From: Darksidea phi
Lineage: Eukaryota > Ascomycota > Dothideomycetes > Pleosporales > Lentitheciaceae
Reading direction: 5' to 3'
Assembly (NCBI GenBank): GCA_030770425.1
Contig: JASJFT010000185.1
Span: 28,683-92,682, forward strand
Length of the DNA stretch: 64,000 nucleotides
Of the stretch, positions 1 to 10,640 are shown piece by piece. Numbering within the stretch: the first letter of the stretch is position 1; each line of letters opens with the position of its first letter. Both the position numbers and the translations under genes were made by a program. The notes beneath the pieces were generated by a model. That model did not search any database. It was not told where the DNA came from and worked only from the letters and a program-made list of their open reading frames with translations.

Positions 1-2166
1 TCTTCCAGCCTGTGGTTTGTCTTCGGGCTAGCAGCGTACGTTGCGTCCAACACTCTGCCCCATGGTCGTATGGACACGTTCCTGAAGTGGGTCATCGATC
101 AGAAATATACGCACTACTTGGAACGATTGCTCCAGATCGATAAGCCAACAATTCATGCTTTCGCCATACATGTTCTCAAGTCAGCTGTTCGAATCAAAAA
201 CACCAAGTTTCTGACCGCACTGCTAGACTACGGCATTAAATTTGACAACATCTTGGACGACATATTCTCAATAGGAGACATGGATTTCACAAAGCTAGTT
301 TTCTCTCGAGTTGACCCAACCTGCTATAGAGGAATACGTATGGTTGGTCTATTCCACCGGCTTGTTAAAGAGGGTTGTTTCGAGCTGGCTCGAATGCTTG
401 TCCAAAACGGAGCATCCGTGGACGGCCAGTTACGTGGCGAAACTCTTCTTTACTACGCAGCCTCCCGAGGAATGGTTCATACTGTCATATTTCTACTCGA
501 CCTAGGCGCCAACGTCAATACCGTTGTATCCATGCACGAAGCAAACACAGCACTTGGAGTGGCGGCCGCCAGAAAGAATCCAGAGATCGTGGCACTGCTC
601 CTAGAACATGATGCAAGCACTTCATGCAAAGTGAGAGAGGTGGATCTTCTGGAGTGGTCCTCGTTACACTGTAGGAACATATACAGTCTTCTAAAAGAAA
701 ACATTGGCTCCAGTGCTGTTGGTGTGACTATTGGAGACTTAGTCCATGCAGCAAACCGAAGTAGTCGTTCCCTTCATGCCTATATCCATAGCCATCCAGG
801 ACGAATTACAAAGCACCAATTCGAACGGGCGCTGGACGAATCAATTCAGCTGGGGCATCACACGGCCACAGTGGCACTATTGCAATACGGAGTTAGCCCA
901 GACTGCCATACCTTGGACAGTAGACCCGTTTCGACCGCTTTGGATTCACCGAGACCTCAGGAGGCTTGCGATCTCCTGATAGGATTTCAAGCGACTGCTA
1001 ACGTGCCTGGTATTCTCGAACAGGTTGCAGAAGAGAATGATATTAGGCTCCTACAAACATTCGTAAAGGCTGGCGTGAACCTTGAGGAGCAAGGCATAGA
1101 AGCTTTGGTCAGATCAGCATATCATGGCTATACAACGTTAGCGGCCTTTCTAATAGAATCTGGAGTAGATGTGAACACACCTGGAATGGAAAAGAGTCCT
1201 CTTCAACAAGCCGCCCAGCTGGGAAACTTGGAAATGATTGAGCTCCTCCTCTCCTACGGAGCGAACATAAATGCACCTGCGTATCCAAGGAATGGACGCA
1301 CCGCATTGCAGTGGGCACTCAGCTGGGATACCCCTCCCGAAGTGGCAAGATTTCTACTGGATAAGGGAGCTGACGTCTCTGCTCCACCTGCATTAGTGGG
1401 TGGATCGACGGCCCTCGAGGCAATCTGCCATAACTGCTACATAGAGCCAGATGAAGAACAAGTTGCTCTTTGCAACCTGTTACTCGATCTTGGTGCCCCT
1501 GTCAATCGACCAAATGGTGAACCGAGTTCAGCACTGCATGGCGCCATTTCCCAACGTTGGGACGAGATTCTAGTCCGAATGCTCGAACCTCAGCGCAACC
1601 CAGTCACTAACTATATGTGGTGCGACATGGAAATGGATGAAGATGAAGATTATGTGTGGGAGCCTAGGACACCAACTCAGCTAGCAGCGGAGTGCGGGCG
1701 TCTTAAACATGTGACAATGCTCCTCGACTGTGGAGCTGACATCAACGAGGCCCCGGCGTATCGATTTGGTCGGACCGCGCTTCAAGCCGCCGCGTCCAAT
1801 GGAGACATGGAGCTCGTAAAATTCCTTCTTGGCAAAGGCGCGAAAATCAATGCGAATCCAGCTGCTCATGGCGGAATCACTGCCTTGCAAGGTGCTGCTG
1901 TATCCGGCGATGTCATGCTAGCCAAGCTCCTTCTCGACAAAGGTGTCGATGTAAATGCAGCGCCTTCCTTTTCCGAGGGCCGATATGCCATCGAAGCTGC
2001 TTCTGAGCATGGCCGTTTGGACATGGTCCAGTTGCTTCTGAACGCTGGAGCGATGGGTAATGTGTTTCGTGGGACGGGATTTAAATATGCTATCAAGCTT
2101 GCGGAGAAGAACGGTCATTTTGCAATTGCGAGCCTCTTGGAAAATGTCACTCAAGCTCAGAAATGA
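1..2166 (+). CDS. Ankyrin-repeat protein, 5' end cut off by the window edge
   Basis: The frame is open from base 1 and runs through the first ATG at 70, so the protein begins upstream of the window. At least 721 residues remain. About 100 residues without clear repeats are followed by many ankyrin repeats, seen as recurrent G-x-T-L/A-L-x-x-A-A, L-L-L-x-x-G-A-x-V/I-N blocks such as GRTALQAAASNGDMELVKFL and GGITALQGAAVSGDVMLAKL. Repeats before and after the middle acidic stretch (DMEMDEDEDY) are the clearest. Ankyrin arrays bind proteins; the partner cannot be told. The N-terminal helical part resembles fungal proteins that carry an N-terminal Clr5 domain and C-terminal ankyrins, but that domain would lie outside the window, so this is inference. 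No signal peptide or membrane segment is visible in what remains. The stop is TGA at 2164-2166. Confidence 0.85.
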   Translation, partial: SSSLWFVFGLAAYVASNTLPHGRMDTFLKWVIDQKYTHYLERLLQIDKPTIHAFAIHVLKSAVRIKNTKFLTALLDYGIKFDNILDDIFSIGDMDFTKLVFSRVDPTCYRGIRMVGLFHRLVKEGCFELARMLVQNGASVDGQLRGETLLYYAASRGMVHTVIFLLDLGANVNTVVSMHEANTALGVAAARKNPEIVALLLEHDASTSCKVREVDLLEWSSLHCRNIYSLLKENIGSSAVGVTIGDLVHAANRSSRSLHAYIHSHPGRITKHQFERALDESIQLGHHTATVALLQYGVSPDCHTLDSRPVSTALDSPRPQEACDLLIGFQATANVPGILEQVAEENDIRLLQTFVKAGVNLEEQGIEALVRSAYHGYTTLAAFLIESGVDVNTPGMEKSPLQQAAQLGNLEMIELLLSYGANINAPAYPRNGRTALQWALSWDTPPEVARFLLDKGADVSAPPALVGGSTALEAICHNCYIEPDEEQVALCNLLLDLGAPVNRPNGEPSSALHGAISQRWDEILVRMLEPQRNPVTNYMWCDMEMDEDEDYVWEPRTPTQLAAECGRLKHVTMLLDCGADINEAPAYRFGRTALQAAASNGDMELVKFLLGKGAKINANPAAHGGITALQGAAVSGDVMLAKLLLDKGVDVNAAPSFSEGRYAIEAASEHGRLDMVQLLLNAGAMGNVFRGTGFKYAIKLAEKNGHFAIASLLENVTQAQK

Positions 2167-2479
2167 AGCGTATTAGGGAGTATTTTGGGTAGCAAATGGA
2201 ATCCACTATCTGTTTTTTTTTTGTACTGGATACTTCTTCGGAACCAATGGCAGGTTTTTGTGGCTATGAATAGTTTCATATGGGCTATTAGTGTCATTGT
2301 ACTTTTGCACACCGTTCGTCCGTGCCCTCAAGTCCGCCCTCTGTCGCCATGCACTCAAAAGTACAACGTCTCGTGTATAAAGAGATCTTCCAGAATGCAA
2401 TCAACTTCAGAATCAAAGCCATTCCCTTCCTTACTCGGGCTGAAGCTTGTCAGATCCTCCAACGCCCCACCACACAGTC

Positions 2480-2829
2480 ATGACGCCAGACTCCGCGCCT
2501 TCTCAGCAAGATCTCGAACATGATCTGGCGTACGTTGGCTCATGGACTGAGCAGTCCGATCCCACCCAACAGAGCGGTTCGAGTGACATGAATTCGGATT
2601 CATCTGGTAGTACGAACGACGGACGTATGTTCAAGCCTGCCCTAACGAAATCGAGTGTTATTCTCACTGTCCAACAGGCGACGGTAGTGCGACAAATCCC
2701 GAAGAAACCAATCAAAATGGGCTCAACGACGAAAAGGGCAACGAGGGTGGAGAGGAACATACTCCGCTGGGGCGATACGTCGCTCAGGAAATGTCTGAGG
2801 AGGCTTGGGTCCCGCGAAAAGAATCGTAA
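2480..2829 (+). CDS. Small unidentified protein, two exons, possibly frameshifted at its end
   Basis: Exon 1 is 2480-2624, the intron 2625-2677 (GTATGT donor, CCTAAC branch, CAG acceptor, 53 bp) and exon 2 2678-2829. Splicing joins the codons in frame and gives about 98 residues rich in Ser, Asp, Gln, Asn and Glu, ending with MSEEAWVPRKES. No family is recognised. Directly after the TAA stop, the next frame continues with a plausible tail of about 34 residues containing GRFFQPYDREGASGWYQKLN, ending at the TAG at 2937-2939. A single-base loss near 2818 would explain this, so the gene may be a recent pseudogene or carry a sequencing error. The convincing intron favours a gene that is or recently was real; the function is unknown. 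Confidence 0.45.
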
Positions 2830-3133
2830 ACGGTCGATTCTTCCAGCCGTACGATAGAGAGGGTGCAAGCGGTTGGTACCAAAAGTTGAACAAACTCTTT
2901 GGTACTTCACTTCAAGCTGAGCCGCACTTCATTCCGTAGGCTAGGGACGTTGGTAGCAGTGATTTGGAGTAGCCTTACACCGTTAAATTTGATGATTTTG
3001 TTAGAGGTACACCTGGAGTAGCAATATATCTAACAGCTTCATTCTTTATAAGTACAAAATATCTTCTTGAATATATATGTACATACGCAGGATCCAGAGA
3101 ATGTCATAGTTAGCGGGTAGATTTGAAGCCTTG

Positions 3134-3406
3134 ATGGCGGAACTTGCTGGGCAGATCGCTGAGCTAGAAGACCGTGGGTAGTCGAGCTTGGTCCGTTTAG
3201 CCGAGCTTGACGAGGCTAGAAAAGCAATAGATACGCGTCTAGATACTGCTGAACTCTGCGTATTTACTGCGAAGACCGGTCTTGAATAGTTCCCTAAGAC
3301 CTAGCAAAAAGCGTCCAAGAGGTTAAGAAGGAGTAAACGTGGACCGGTCTGGAAACTAGTATACTTGGGTGGGACAGCATGCACTGGGCTTGGGAGTCCT
3401 GGATAG
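3134..3406 (+). pseudogene. Decayed coiled-coil reading frame with RIP-like stops
   Basis: One frame reads like a charged coiled coil (MAELAGQIAELEDRG, then LAELDEARKAIDTRLDTAEL, then QKASKRLRRSKRG) but is broken by three TAG codons before the terminal TAG. TAG in place of CAG (Gln) is what C-to-T change by repeat-induced point mutation produces. The surrounding DNA (2940-3130 and 3406-3500) is AT-rich with no other coding signal. The likely source is a repeated or transposon-derived gene; no family is recognised. The rest of 2940-3844 holds nothing recognisable apart from the promoter of the next gene. Confidence 0.4.
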
Positions 3407-3844
3407 ATTGTATACAGTGTAAGAAAAATGTTAAAATTCTCCCATGCATTCATTTTTCATCGTGGTCGCTTAATGCGAAGTTAACATATTTGGAAACTGT
3501 GGTGATTGAAGTGTGATTGAATGCAGCGCTCAGAGCCGTTGTACTCGCAATGCGTTACCGTACTTATGACATAATGTCGACTCTATCAGTGAAAGTCTTC
3601 GTGTTGGAAAGAAGACGGATTCGTAGCTGGGTGATAGGGTCGAATTTGTCAAAGGCCAAGGTGTAAAAGGGGTGAGGGTGGATGTTGACGGTGCGGTCCA
3701 ATCACGGTAATTTTATTCCGCTTAGCCTCGGGTGGGCAATCATAGCGTCATGGCATGGTCAAGCTCATATTCTTGTTGGAAAATGGCATCGACAAGCCGT
3801 TGCTCTTACACGTCCACGCCTGCGCACCTGCGCCAGCTTTCACA

Positions 3845-5784
3845 ATGGCCTCTCGATCAATTCCCGCCTCGGTAACACGATGGCTCGCCTCCGCGTCACG
3901 TCCTGCGCAAATCAGGCCTCGCACATTATACTCTTCCACGCGCCGAACACAGAACCTCTGGGGGTCATACCGACCGGCACTGCGGATAGCCGGGCAAAGG
4001 CGAGCTTTCTCTTCCACACTACGGCCGAGATTCGCGGAGCATGACGATGCATTCGACCCACGGCAGCAGGACCGCGAGGCAGACGAGGTCGATGTCTGCA
4101 TCGTGGGTGGCGGACCCGCGGGGCTGTCGGCGGCCATAAAGTTGAAGCAGCTGGCGAATGAGGCGGGCAATGAGGATTTCAGGGTGCTGGTGTTGGAAAA
4201 GGCCGGCGAACTAGGCGATCACATAGTATCTGGAAACGTTATCGAGCCCTCTGCTCTCGACGAGTTGCTTCCCGATTGGAGGTCCGAAGACAATCCGAAT
4301 CGCTTCGAGCACATCACACCCGCTAAAGAAGACCGTATGCGCTTCCTCACTAAGAACAGCGCTGTTTGGATGCCGAAGCCCCCGCAGATGAACAATCACG
4401 GCAACTACATAATAAGCTTGAACCAGCATGTCAAGTGGCTAGGCGAACGGGCGGAGGAGGTCGGCGTCGAGATATACCCAGGGTTTGCAGCGTCAGAAAT
4501 ACTGTACAACCACGAGGGTGTGGTAAAAGGCGTGGCGACGAATGATCTCGGCATTTCGAGAAGTGGCAAACCCAAAGACTCTTTCGAGCGCGGGATGGAG
4601 TTTCATGCGCGCGTCACGTTGCTGGCCGAGGGTTGTCACGGCAGCTTGACGAAGCAAGTCATCAAGAAGTACGACCTCAGGCGCGACAGTCAACACCAAA
4701 CATACGGCCTCGGAGTAAAGGAAGTGTGGGAGATACAGCCGGAGAAGTTTGAACCAGGCCTGATCGTTCACTCGATGGGCTATCCCCTACCCAAAGATAC
4801 CTATGGCGGCGGCTGGATGTATCACTTTGGAGACAACCTTGTGAGCATTGGGCTCGTCGTTGGCCTAGACTATCCCAACCCTTGGCTGGCGCCCTACGGG
4901 GAATTCCAGAAAATGAAGCAACACCCATTATTTCGAAAAGTCCTCGAAGGAGGCAAATGCATATCTTATGGTGCGAGGACTTTAAATGAAGGCGGGTTCC
5001 AGTCGATACCCAAGTGCGCATTCCCTGGCGGCGCCCTAATAGGAGACACGGCTGGTTTCCTGAACGTGCCCAAGATCAAGGGGACGCATACAGCTATGAG
5101 ATCGGGAATGCTAGCAGCAGAGGCAACTTGGGATGCGCTCCAAGGGAGCAAAGAGGGCACTGTCTTCTTGTATGACTACGAAGACAAGCTTCGCAACTCC
5201 ACCATCTGGAAAGAACTAAAGCAGGTCCGCAACATGCGGCCGTCGTTTCACACCCCACTCGGCCTGTACGGTGGCATCCTCTACTCAGGGCTGGAGGCGT
5301 ACGTCTTTCGAGGCAAAGCGCCCTGGACACTTAAACATGGCAAGCCTGACCATGCTGCCACAAAGACTGCAGATCAATGCAAGAAAATTGAATATCCCAA
5401 ACCCGACGGAGAAATCAGCTTCGACATCTTGACGAGCGTTAGCCGCAGCGGAACCAATCACGAGGAAGACCAGCCCGTTCACCTGCAGGTCAAGGACTGG
5501 GAAGCGCATGCGCAGAAGGAATGGCCCACGTATAAGGGCGTGGAGAACCGCTTCTGTCCTGCCGGCGTGTACGAATACATTGAAGACGATAGTAAGGACT
5601 TGGGCGTCAGATTCCAAATTAATGCCCAAAAGTAAGTCTATCTCAGCCCTTTTGGTTTGAACTGTGAGGCTAACATGTGTCTAGCTGCGTCCATTGCAAG
5701 ACCTGCGACATTAAGGTGCCTCATCAGGATATCAACTGGGTTACCCCGCAGGGTGGCGAAGGTCCCAAATACGTGTTGACTTAG
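3845..5784 (+). CDS. Electron transfer flavoprotein-ubiquinone oxidoreductase, mitochondrial
   Basis: ETF-QO takes electrons from ETF, reduced by acyl-CoA and amino-acid dehydrogenases, and passes them to ubiquinone in the mitochondrial inner membrane. Exon 1 is 3845-5631, the intron 5632-5684 (GTAAGT...CTAG) and exon 2 5685-5784, giving 628 residues (human ETFDH is 617). The N-terminus is Arg/Ser-rich like a mitochondrial presequence. The FAD loop [13 protein letters not shown] is near residues 85-97, and [19 protein letters not shown] is the second FAD-contact region. Exon 2 carries the end of the 4Fe-4S ferredoxin-like motif [18 protein letters not shown], closed by GGEGPKY. Unspliced, the protein would stop at the donor and lose three cluster cysteines. 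I chose the ATG at 3845; an in-frame ATG at 3755 would add 30 residues ahead of the presequence. Confidence 0.95.
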
Positions 5785-6854
5785 GATCTCCTTCACGAAT
5801 TTTGACCTCGGACACGTGATTGCTTGGAGCATCTCATCGCTTGTTGCACAATCAAACCATGGACCTGTATATTATTTCGGACTCGGTATGCGGCGACGGT
5901 TTCTGGATGCCGAGCGCATTACATCTCTCAAGCAAATATATCAAAGTTCAAATTTCCGCAATGCGCACCATATATTCTCTAAGCGTTTGGATGGACCTGC
6001 GGAATGTCGACGAGGACATCAACCGACTTCCACAAAGCATGAACTTTTAAATGTCCTTCAGCGACCATCCCCTCCCTTTGTTCCCTGTTGAGCTGCAACC
6101 CGAAGTCGATACGAGGCTAGAATATCCCACGAATGGCGACCCCTGGAGTCCTCCAGAGCTGAAGGCGTGGCCGATGCATGCGCTGTCCACTTTACTTTTG
6201 GATTTTGTCTTGCCCAATCGTGGCTCTCGAAGTGATTCTTCCAGGCTTCCTTTTTTGCTCACCGGTACTAAGGCGTCGTCCCAAAGCCCTCAACACAAAG
6301 AGTTGCACGTGACGCCAAGAGGCGCACGGCCATGGTTTTCCTCGCCTCACTCGAGCTCGTCTGCCCAACGCACCTCTCTTCACCGGCAGCGCAGGGACGC
6401 ATCCATATCCCTTCCGCCTCCCGCTCCATCACTACACTCTCCGCTGCTGCTCTCATCTACCTGGCGTCCATAGCTGATCAGCGCCAATACGCGTAGGACT
6501 TATATCTAGGCCTCTCTCCGCCACGGCTGCACCAACGCAGCACCAACGCAGGGCTTGCATCGAGTAGCCTGCCTTCCATCGCCCATACATCCTCCAAAAG
6601 GACCGCCAGCTACTGCATTCCAAGGTACGACATGTCGCGCACCAGCCGCAATGGACTTTCGCGTCTCTCGGGGAACCTGCCTCGTAGCGCAGCCCGGCCT
6701 GTCACTTTCGCGTCTTTCACTCCCGTATCCTGTCGCATCTGGCATTGAGCTCCCCGATTCTTTTCTGTACAGGCTTTCTGCATTGTTCGGCTCTTGCTCA
6801 CTCCCATTACCAGGCTAGGTTACCGTATCTCTGAGGAATTCCGACGAAGCCACC
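5785..6854. other. Intergenic: 3' end of ETF-QO and long pyrimidine-rich leader of the SR gene
   Basis: No convincing gene. A frame at 5857-6050 (about 64 codons from an ATG) has no homology or splice support. From about 6300 to 6840 the sequence is rich in CT tracts and reads like the promoter and 5' leader of the downstream splicing factor. The short direct repeat CACCAACGCAG occurs twice at about 6530-6551. Confidence 0.5.
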
Positions 6855-8132
6855 ATGACGGAGGTTTCTTCCACCCGCCTCTACCTGGGGAATCTCCCCC
6901 GCAATGCCACCAAGGCCGACGTCGAGGCCCATTTCCAGACCCATGGCACTGGCGAGATCACCGAGATCAAGCTCATGAACGGCTTCGGCTTCATCGAGTA
7001 CAAGGATGCGATGGACGCCCGCGATGTCGTTCCAGGTGAGCCTTCCTCCAAACTCCGCACCTACATCCCTGCTAACACCGCCTGTAGCCTTTCGTACGTA
7101 GAGTATCGCGCCATTACGTGACATTATCTAACGCTTCCAAGATGGCTCTGATTTCATGAACGAGCGCCTCATCGTCCAGTTTGCTCGCGGATCTCGCGCT
7201 CGCAACGAGAATTTCACCCCGCACGAGCGCGCGGCTCCGCGCCCGCGTCGTACTCCATTTAGGATGAGGATTGCCAATCTTCCGGTCGAGACCAGCTGGC
7301 AGGTTAGATACCCCGATCCTTGGATTTCCTGTCTTTCCGGCTAGGGCCTGTTACCCACGTTCTGGAATTACCCTGTTTTCGCGTGCTTCCCCGTTACTGA
7401 TCTGGATTTGGACACGGCTTAACGTTACGTCTCTAGGACCTCAAAGATTTCGCCCGCCAGTCTGGCCTGGATGTCGTCTATTCCGAAGTAGGCCGCGAGC
7501 GTGATGGTACTGGGTGAGTAACCGGCCCTACCTACTAGCGTACGGTTACTGACAATTACAGATTCGTTGAGTACGAGACGGCCGCTGATCTGAAGACGGC
7601 TGTCGAGAAGCTGGACCGCCGTGAGTTCAAGGGCCAGGAGGTTCAGTGCACCCAAGATGTGTCCGACCCACCTCCACCCCCTCCCTTCAAGCCTCGTGCG
7701 CCTTATGGCGGGCCAGGCGGACCCGATGACCGCGGGCGTGATAGATATCGTTCGCGCTCTCCAGGCGGACGCCGTGGAGCGTACCCCCCAGTCCCCTATG
7801 ACGACTACTACGACCGCCGTGGCCCACCGCGAGGCTATAGCCCTCGTCGTGACGACTATCGCCGACGTAGTCCGCCGCGTGACTTCTACGATAGTCGCGA
7901 AAGGTACGGACGCTCGCCGCCTCGTGGTGGTGAATATAGTGCCCCTCGTCCGCGTTATCCAGAAGATCCGTATGACGCTCGTGGCCCTCCTCCGCGTCGG
8001 TACGATGACCCGTACGCCAACGGCCACGCTCGTCCGTATGATGCTCGTCCCCCTTCCCCGCGCGGTCGCCCGCGAAGCCCAGTAGGCCGTCCTCCCTTCG
8101 AAGGTGAATATCCTCCGCGAGGACGTTACTAG
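6855..8132 (+). CDS. SR-type splicing factor with two RRMs (Srp2/SRSF-like), containing a 6-nt exon
   Basis: Predicted nuclear pre-mRNA splicing and mRNP factor of 331 residues. Exons: 6855-7035, 7088-7093, 7142-7302, 7437-7513 and 7562-8132, all joined in frame. RRM1 (from about residue 8) has RNP2 RLYLGNLP and RNP1 NGFGFIEY. RRM2 (from about 103) begins FRMRIANLPVETSWQDLKDF and includes GFVEYETAADL. The tail is rich in Arg, Ser, Pro, Tyr and Gly (RSRSPGGRRG, RRRSPPRDF), the RS/RGG-like region typical of SR proteins. The second exon is only CCTTTC; with it the protein reads DVVP-AF-HGSDFMNERL, matching the spacing of RRM1 in Srp2-like proteins. Skipping it keeps the frame (VVP-DGSD) but shortens the RRM by two residues and alters one, so it could be used alternatively. 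The intron at 7303 starts with the weak donor GTTAGA. Confidence 0.9.
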
Positions 8133-9026
8133 GAGTTCGATGCACATCCGTAGCGGTTTCGCCCTTCCCGGAAGTGCTCGCCTTCTGGCCACAAACGCTC
8201 ATCGGCAGCGAAGATCTCTTAGGGGCCGGAACTGGAATCAGGGTAGCGTTTGAATGATTTGGATTGTCTTGTTTTCGAAGAATTCAGTATCTGGTATTTA
8301 CGGTGGCAGTATCCGGATGTTATTCTGCCTCATTGGTTGGGTCTGTCTTTCCGTTCGCCCTTGGCATCTGCCTTGGGTAAGACCGGACATCCTATTGAGG
8401 CATGGTGATACGTTACTGATCGAGTCTTTCATGACACCTAAAATGGGAGAGGTTATAATTGGGATTGGCTCCCTTTCTTTTGCACACCAGAGAGTTGATT
8501 GTTTGTTTCTGTGTACTATTAGTGGTTGAGTTGAGGCTTGCGCTCAGGAGTGGCTTCTCCACGCCCAGCTGAAGCAAAAATGCAGTTCTCTTTATCTGCG
8601 ATCGCTTCACTTTCTACACCATGCCAGTCCTGATCGGCACGTCTTTGCACGCATGATGGAAAGTGAGGCAAGGCACAAAACGATAAGGCAGACGGCCTGG
8701 AGGGCGGAATCGGCGAGGCGGCGGTGGGGTTTCGGCGTGGAAAGTTTCCGATGACCGTCTAGCCGTTCCTCGTACTCCTCGTGTTCGGTTGCGCTTCGCA
8801 CTTTTGATGTGTCGCGATCTCTGCAGGTGTTTACGAGGTTGCCACTCAGGTGGGGTGGGGAAGTATATATACATATGTACAGGTAGTACCGATGAGGGGA
8901 GTTTTCGTGGGAGACTGTTCCTTTGCGTTTTGATATTCGAAAACTGTTTATTTGTTCAGTCGCAGGAAGAAAGGCAGGTGCCGTACGGCGTAATTGAACT
9001 GAATTGGATTGAGAGGACTAAGGGAT
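8133..9026. other. Intergenic: 3' UTR of the SR gene and promoter of the serine hydrolase
   Basis: No supported gene. The first half is T-rich in the manner of a 3' UTR. A TATATATACATATG stretch near 8865-8878 lies about 150 bp before the next start codon and could be its TATA region. The longer frames here have no ATG-initiated coding character. Confidence 0.45.
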
Positions 9027-10398
9027 ATGGCGGACTTTAAGACGAAGGTTGATGAGGCTACTACGGGGGAGGGGAGGAGGGTTTTAGGGGTTGTTGCCAT
9101 GGCTGTTGGGAGGGATGGTATGCCTTCTTTTCTTTCTTACTTGCTGCTCTGTTGACCTTCTCTGTTCTTACATTACATGGCTCATCATGCCCCCTATCTC
9201 CACACATCCGCTCTCCAAACACGTCAAGACCCCTCTCTAACTTCCCACAGGAACCACCCTCCTCAACCACGCCTCCGGAAAAGTCTCCTTAAACACCGAC
9301 GCCCAACCCATCACCCACGATTCCATCCTCACACTAGCCTCATGCACGAAACTCATCCTCTCAGTCGGCGCCCTCAGACTAGTCCAATTCAACAACCTCT
9401 CTCTCGACTCCCCCTCCCTCATCGAAACCCACCTCCCCGAACTAACCTCCCAACCCGTCCTCACGAACGCCCCCAACGAAGCCCCAAAGCCTAGCAAGCG
9501 AGAGAAGCCGATCACCCTCCGACACCTATTGTCCCACGCATCGGGCTCCGGCGCCGATTTCATAGATCCTAAGCTTCAAGCCTGGCGTCGGAGTAGAGGT
9601 GAGGAGGCGCAGTACTTCACAGCCGCGCTACCGGATGCTGTGGCGACGCCTTTGGTTTTCGAGCCGGGAGAGGGCTGGTCGTATGGCGCGGGCTTGGATT
9701 GGGTGGGCTTGCTGATTGAGCGGGTTACGGGGCGGACGCTAGGCGAGTTTTTGAGAGCAGAGGTTTTCGACGTGGTGGGTTGTGATGAACGGATCGGATT
9801 TGATCGGAAAGCGTTGGATGGACGCTTTGGAGTTGTGCAAACGGTTACGTCGATGAAGAAAGCGGGGGAAGATGGAGAAGCAGAGAGGGTAGATTTGGTC
9901 CCATACCCCTACCCACCCGCGGAGCAGAAAAGCGAACGCGGCGGCGGCGGCCTCTACGCCTCTCCCGCAAACTATGTCAAAATCCTCGCCGATCTAATCG
10001 CGCCCTCACCCAAACTCCTCACCCCATCTACCCTGCAAACGCTCTTCGCCCCGCAGTTCGCGCAAGATAGCACCCCGCTCGCCGCGCTACACGCCGTAGC
10101 GCCCATGCTGAACGCCATCGTAGGCCCGCTTGTCAACGGCGTCGGGCTAGACACTGTGAACCATGCGCTCGGTGGCGTCGTGCTGACCGGGGATAACGAG
10201 CGGTTGGGAAGGACGAAGGGGACGATGACGTGGGGTGGGGCTGTGAATTGTTTGTGGTTTGTTAATCTGGAGCTGCGTGTTGCGGGGTTTTATGGGAGTT
10301 GTATGTTTCCGCCTGGGGCTGGGGGGAGTGGGGAGCTTATGACGAGTTTTGTGGAAGGAGTTTGGGGGATGGTTGGTAAAGGGGAGGAGGGGAAGTAA
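9027..10398 (+). CDS. Beta-lactamase-fold serine hydrolase/transesterase (family S12, LovD/EstB-like)
   Basis: Exon 1 is 9027-9117, the intron 9118-9250 (GTATGC...CCCACAG) and exon 2 9251-10398, giving 412 residues. The catalytic S-x-x-K motif is SCTK (Ser61-Lys64), preceded by ITHDSILTLA. The second catalytic motif centres on the Tyr of WSYGAG (about Tyr175), and a W-G-G motif (TWGGAVNC) stands near the C-terminus; this layout matches class C beta-lactamase-like esterases and acyltransferases such as LovD. A hydrolase or acyl-transfer reaction on an ester or amide is expected; the substrate is unknown. There is no signal peptide, so the enzyme is probably cytosolic. LovD-type enzymes often sit in polyketide clusters, but no synthase is nearby, so a stand-alone esterase is more likely. 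Confidence 0.85.
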
Positions 10399-10640
10399 GA
10401 GTGTTGGGGTCGATGGCGGAGTGAAAGGATAACGGGGACTGGTGGAAAGGAAGGTGGATAGCACATTTGTATATACGACGTTAGAATGCCATACTTCGCT
10501 CGCTACTCGCATAACAGAAGTAAAACACATTCGATTGAAAGGACCGATATACCCAGCTCAGATGTTCGATCCGGCTCTGAACACCAAAAACGCCACTATG
10601 CAAGCTATACAAAGGGACCTTTACTCCCAATTTCCCTAAG

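Noticed and set aside
3755..3844. Upstream ATG extending ETF-QO by 30 residues
   Set aside because: The extension is not presequence-like and the ATG at 3845 directly starts an Arg/Ser-rich mitochondrial presequence.
5857..6050. 64-codon frame after ETF-QO
   Set aside because: Short, no homology recognised, no promoter or splice support.
10560..10590. GTTCGATCC resembling a tRNA B box
   Set aside because: No cloverleaf, A box or acceptor stem could be drawn around it.
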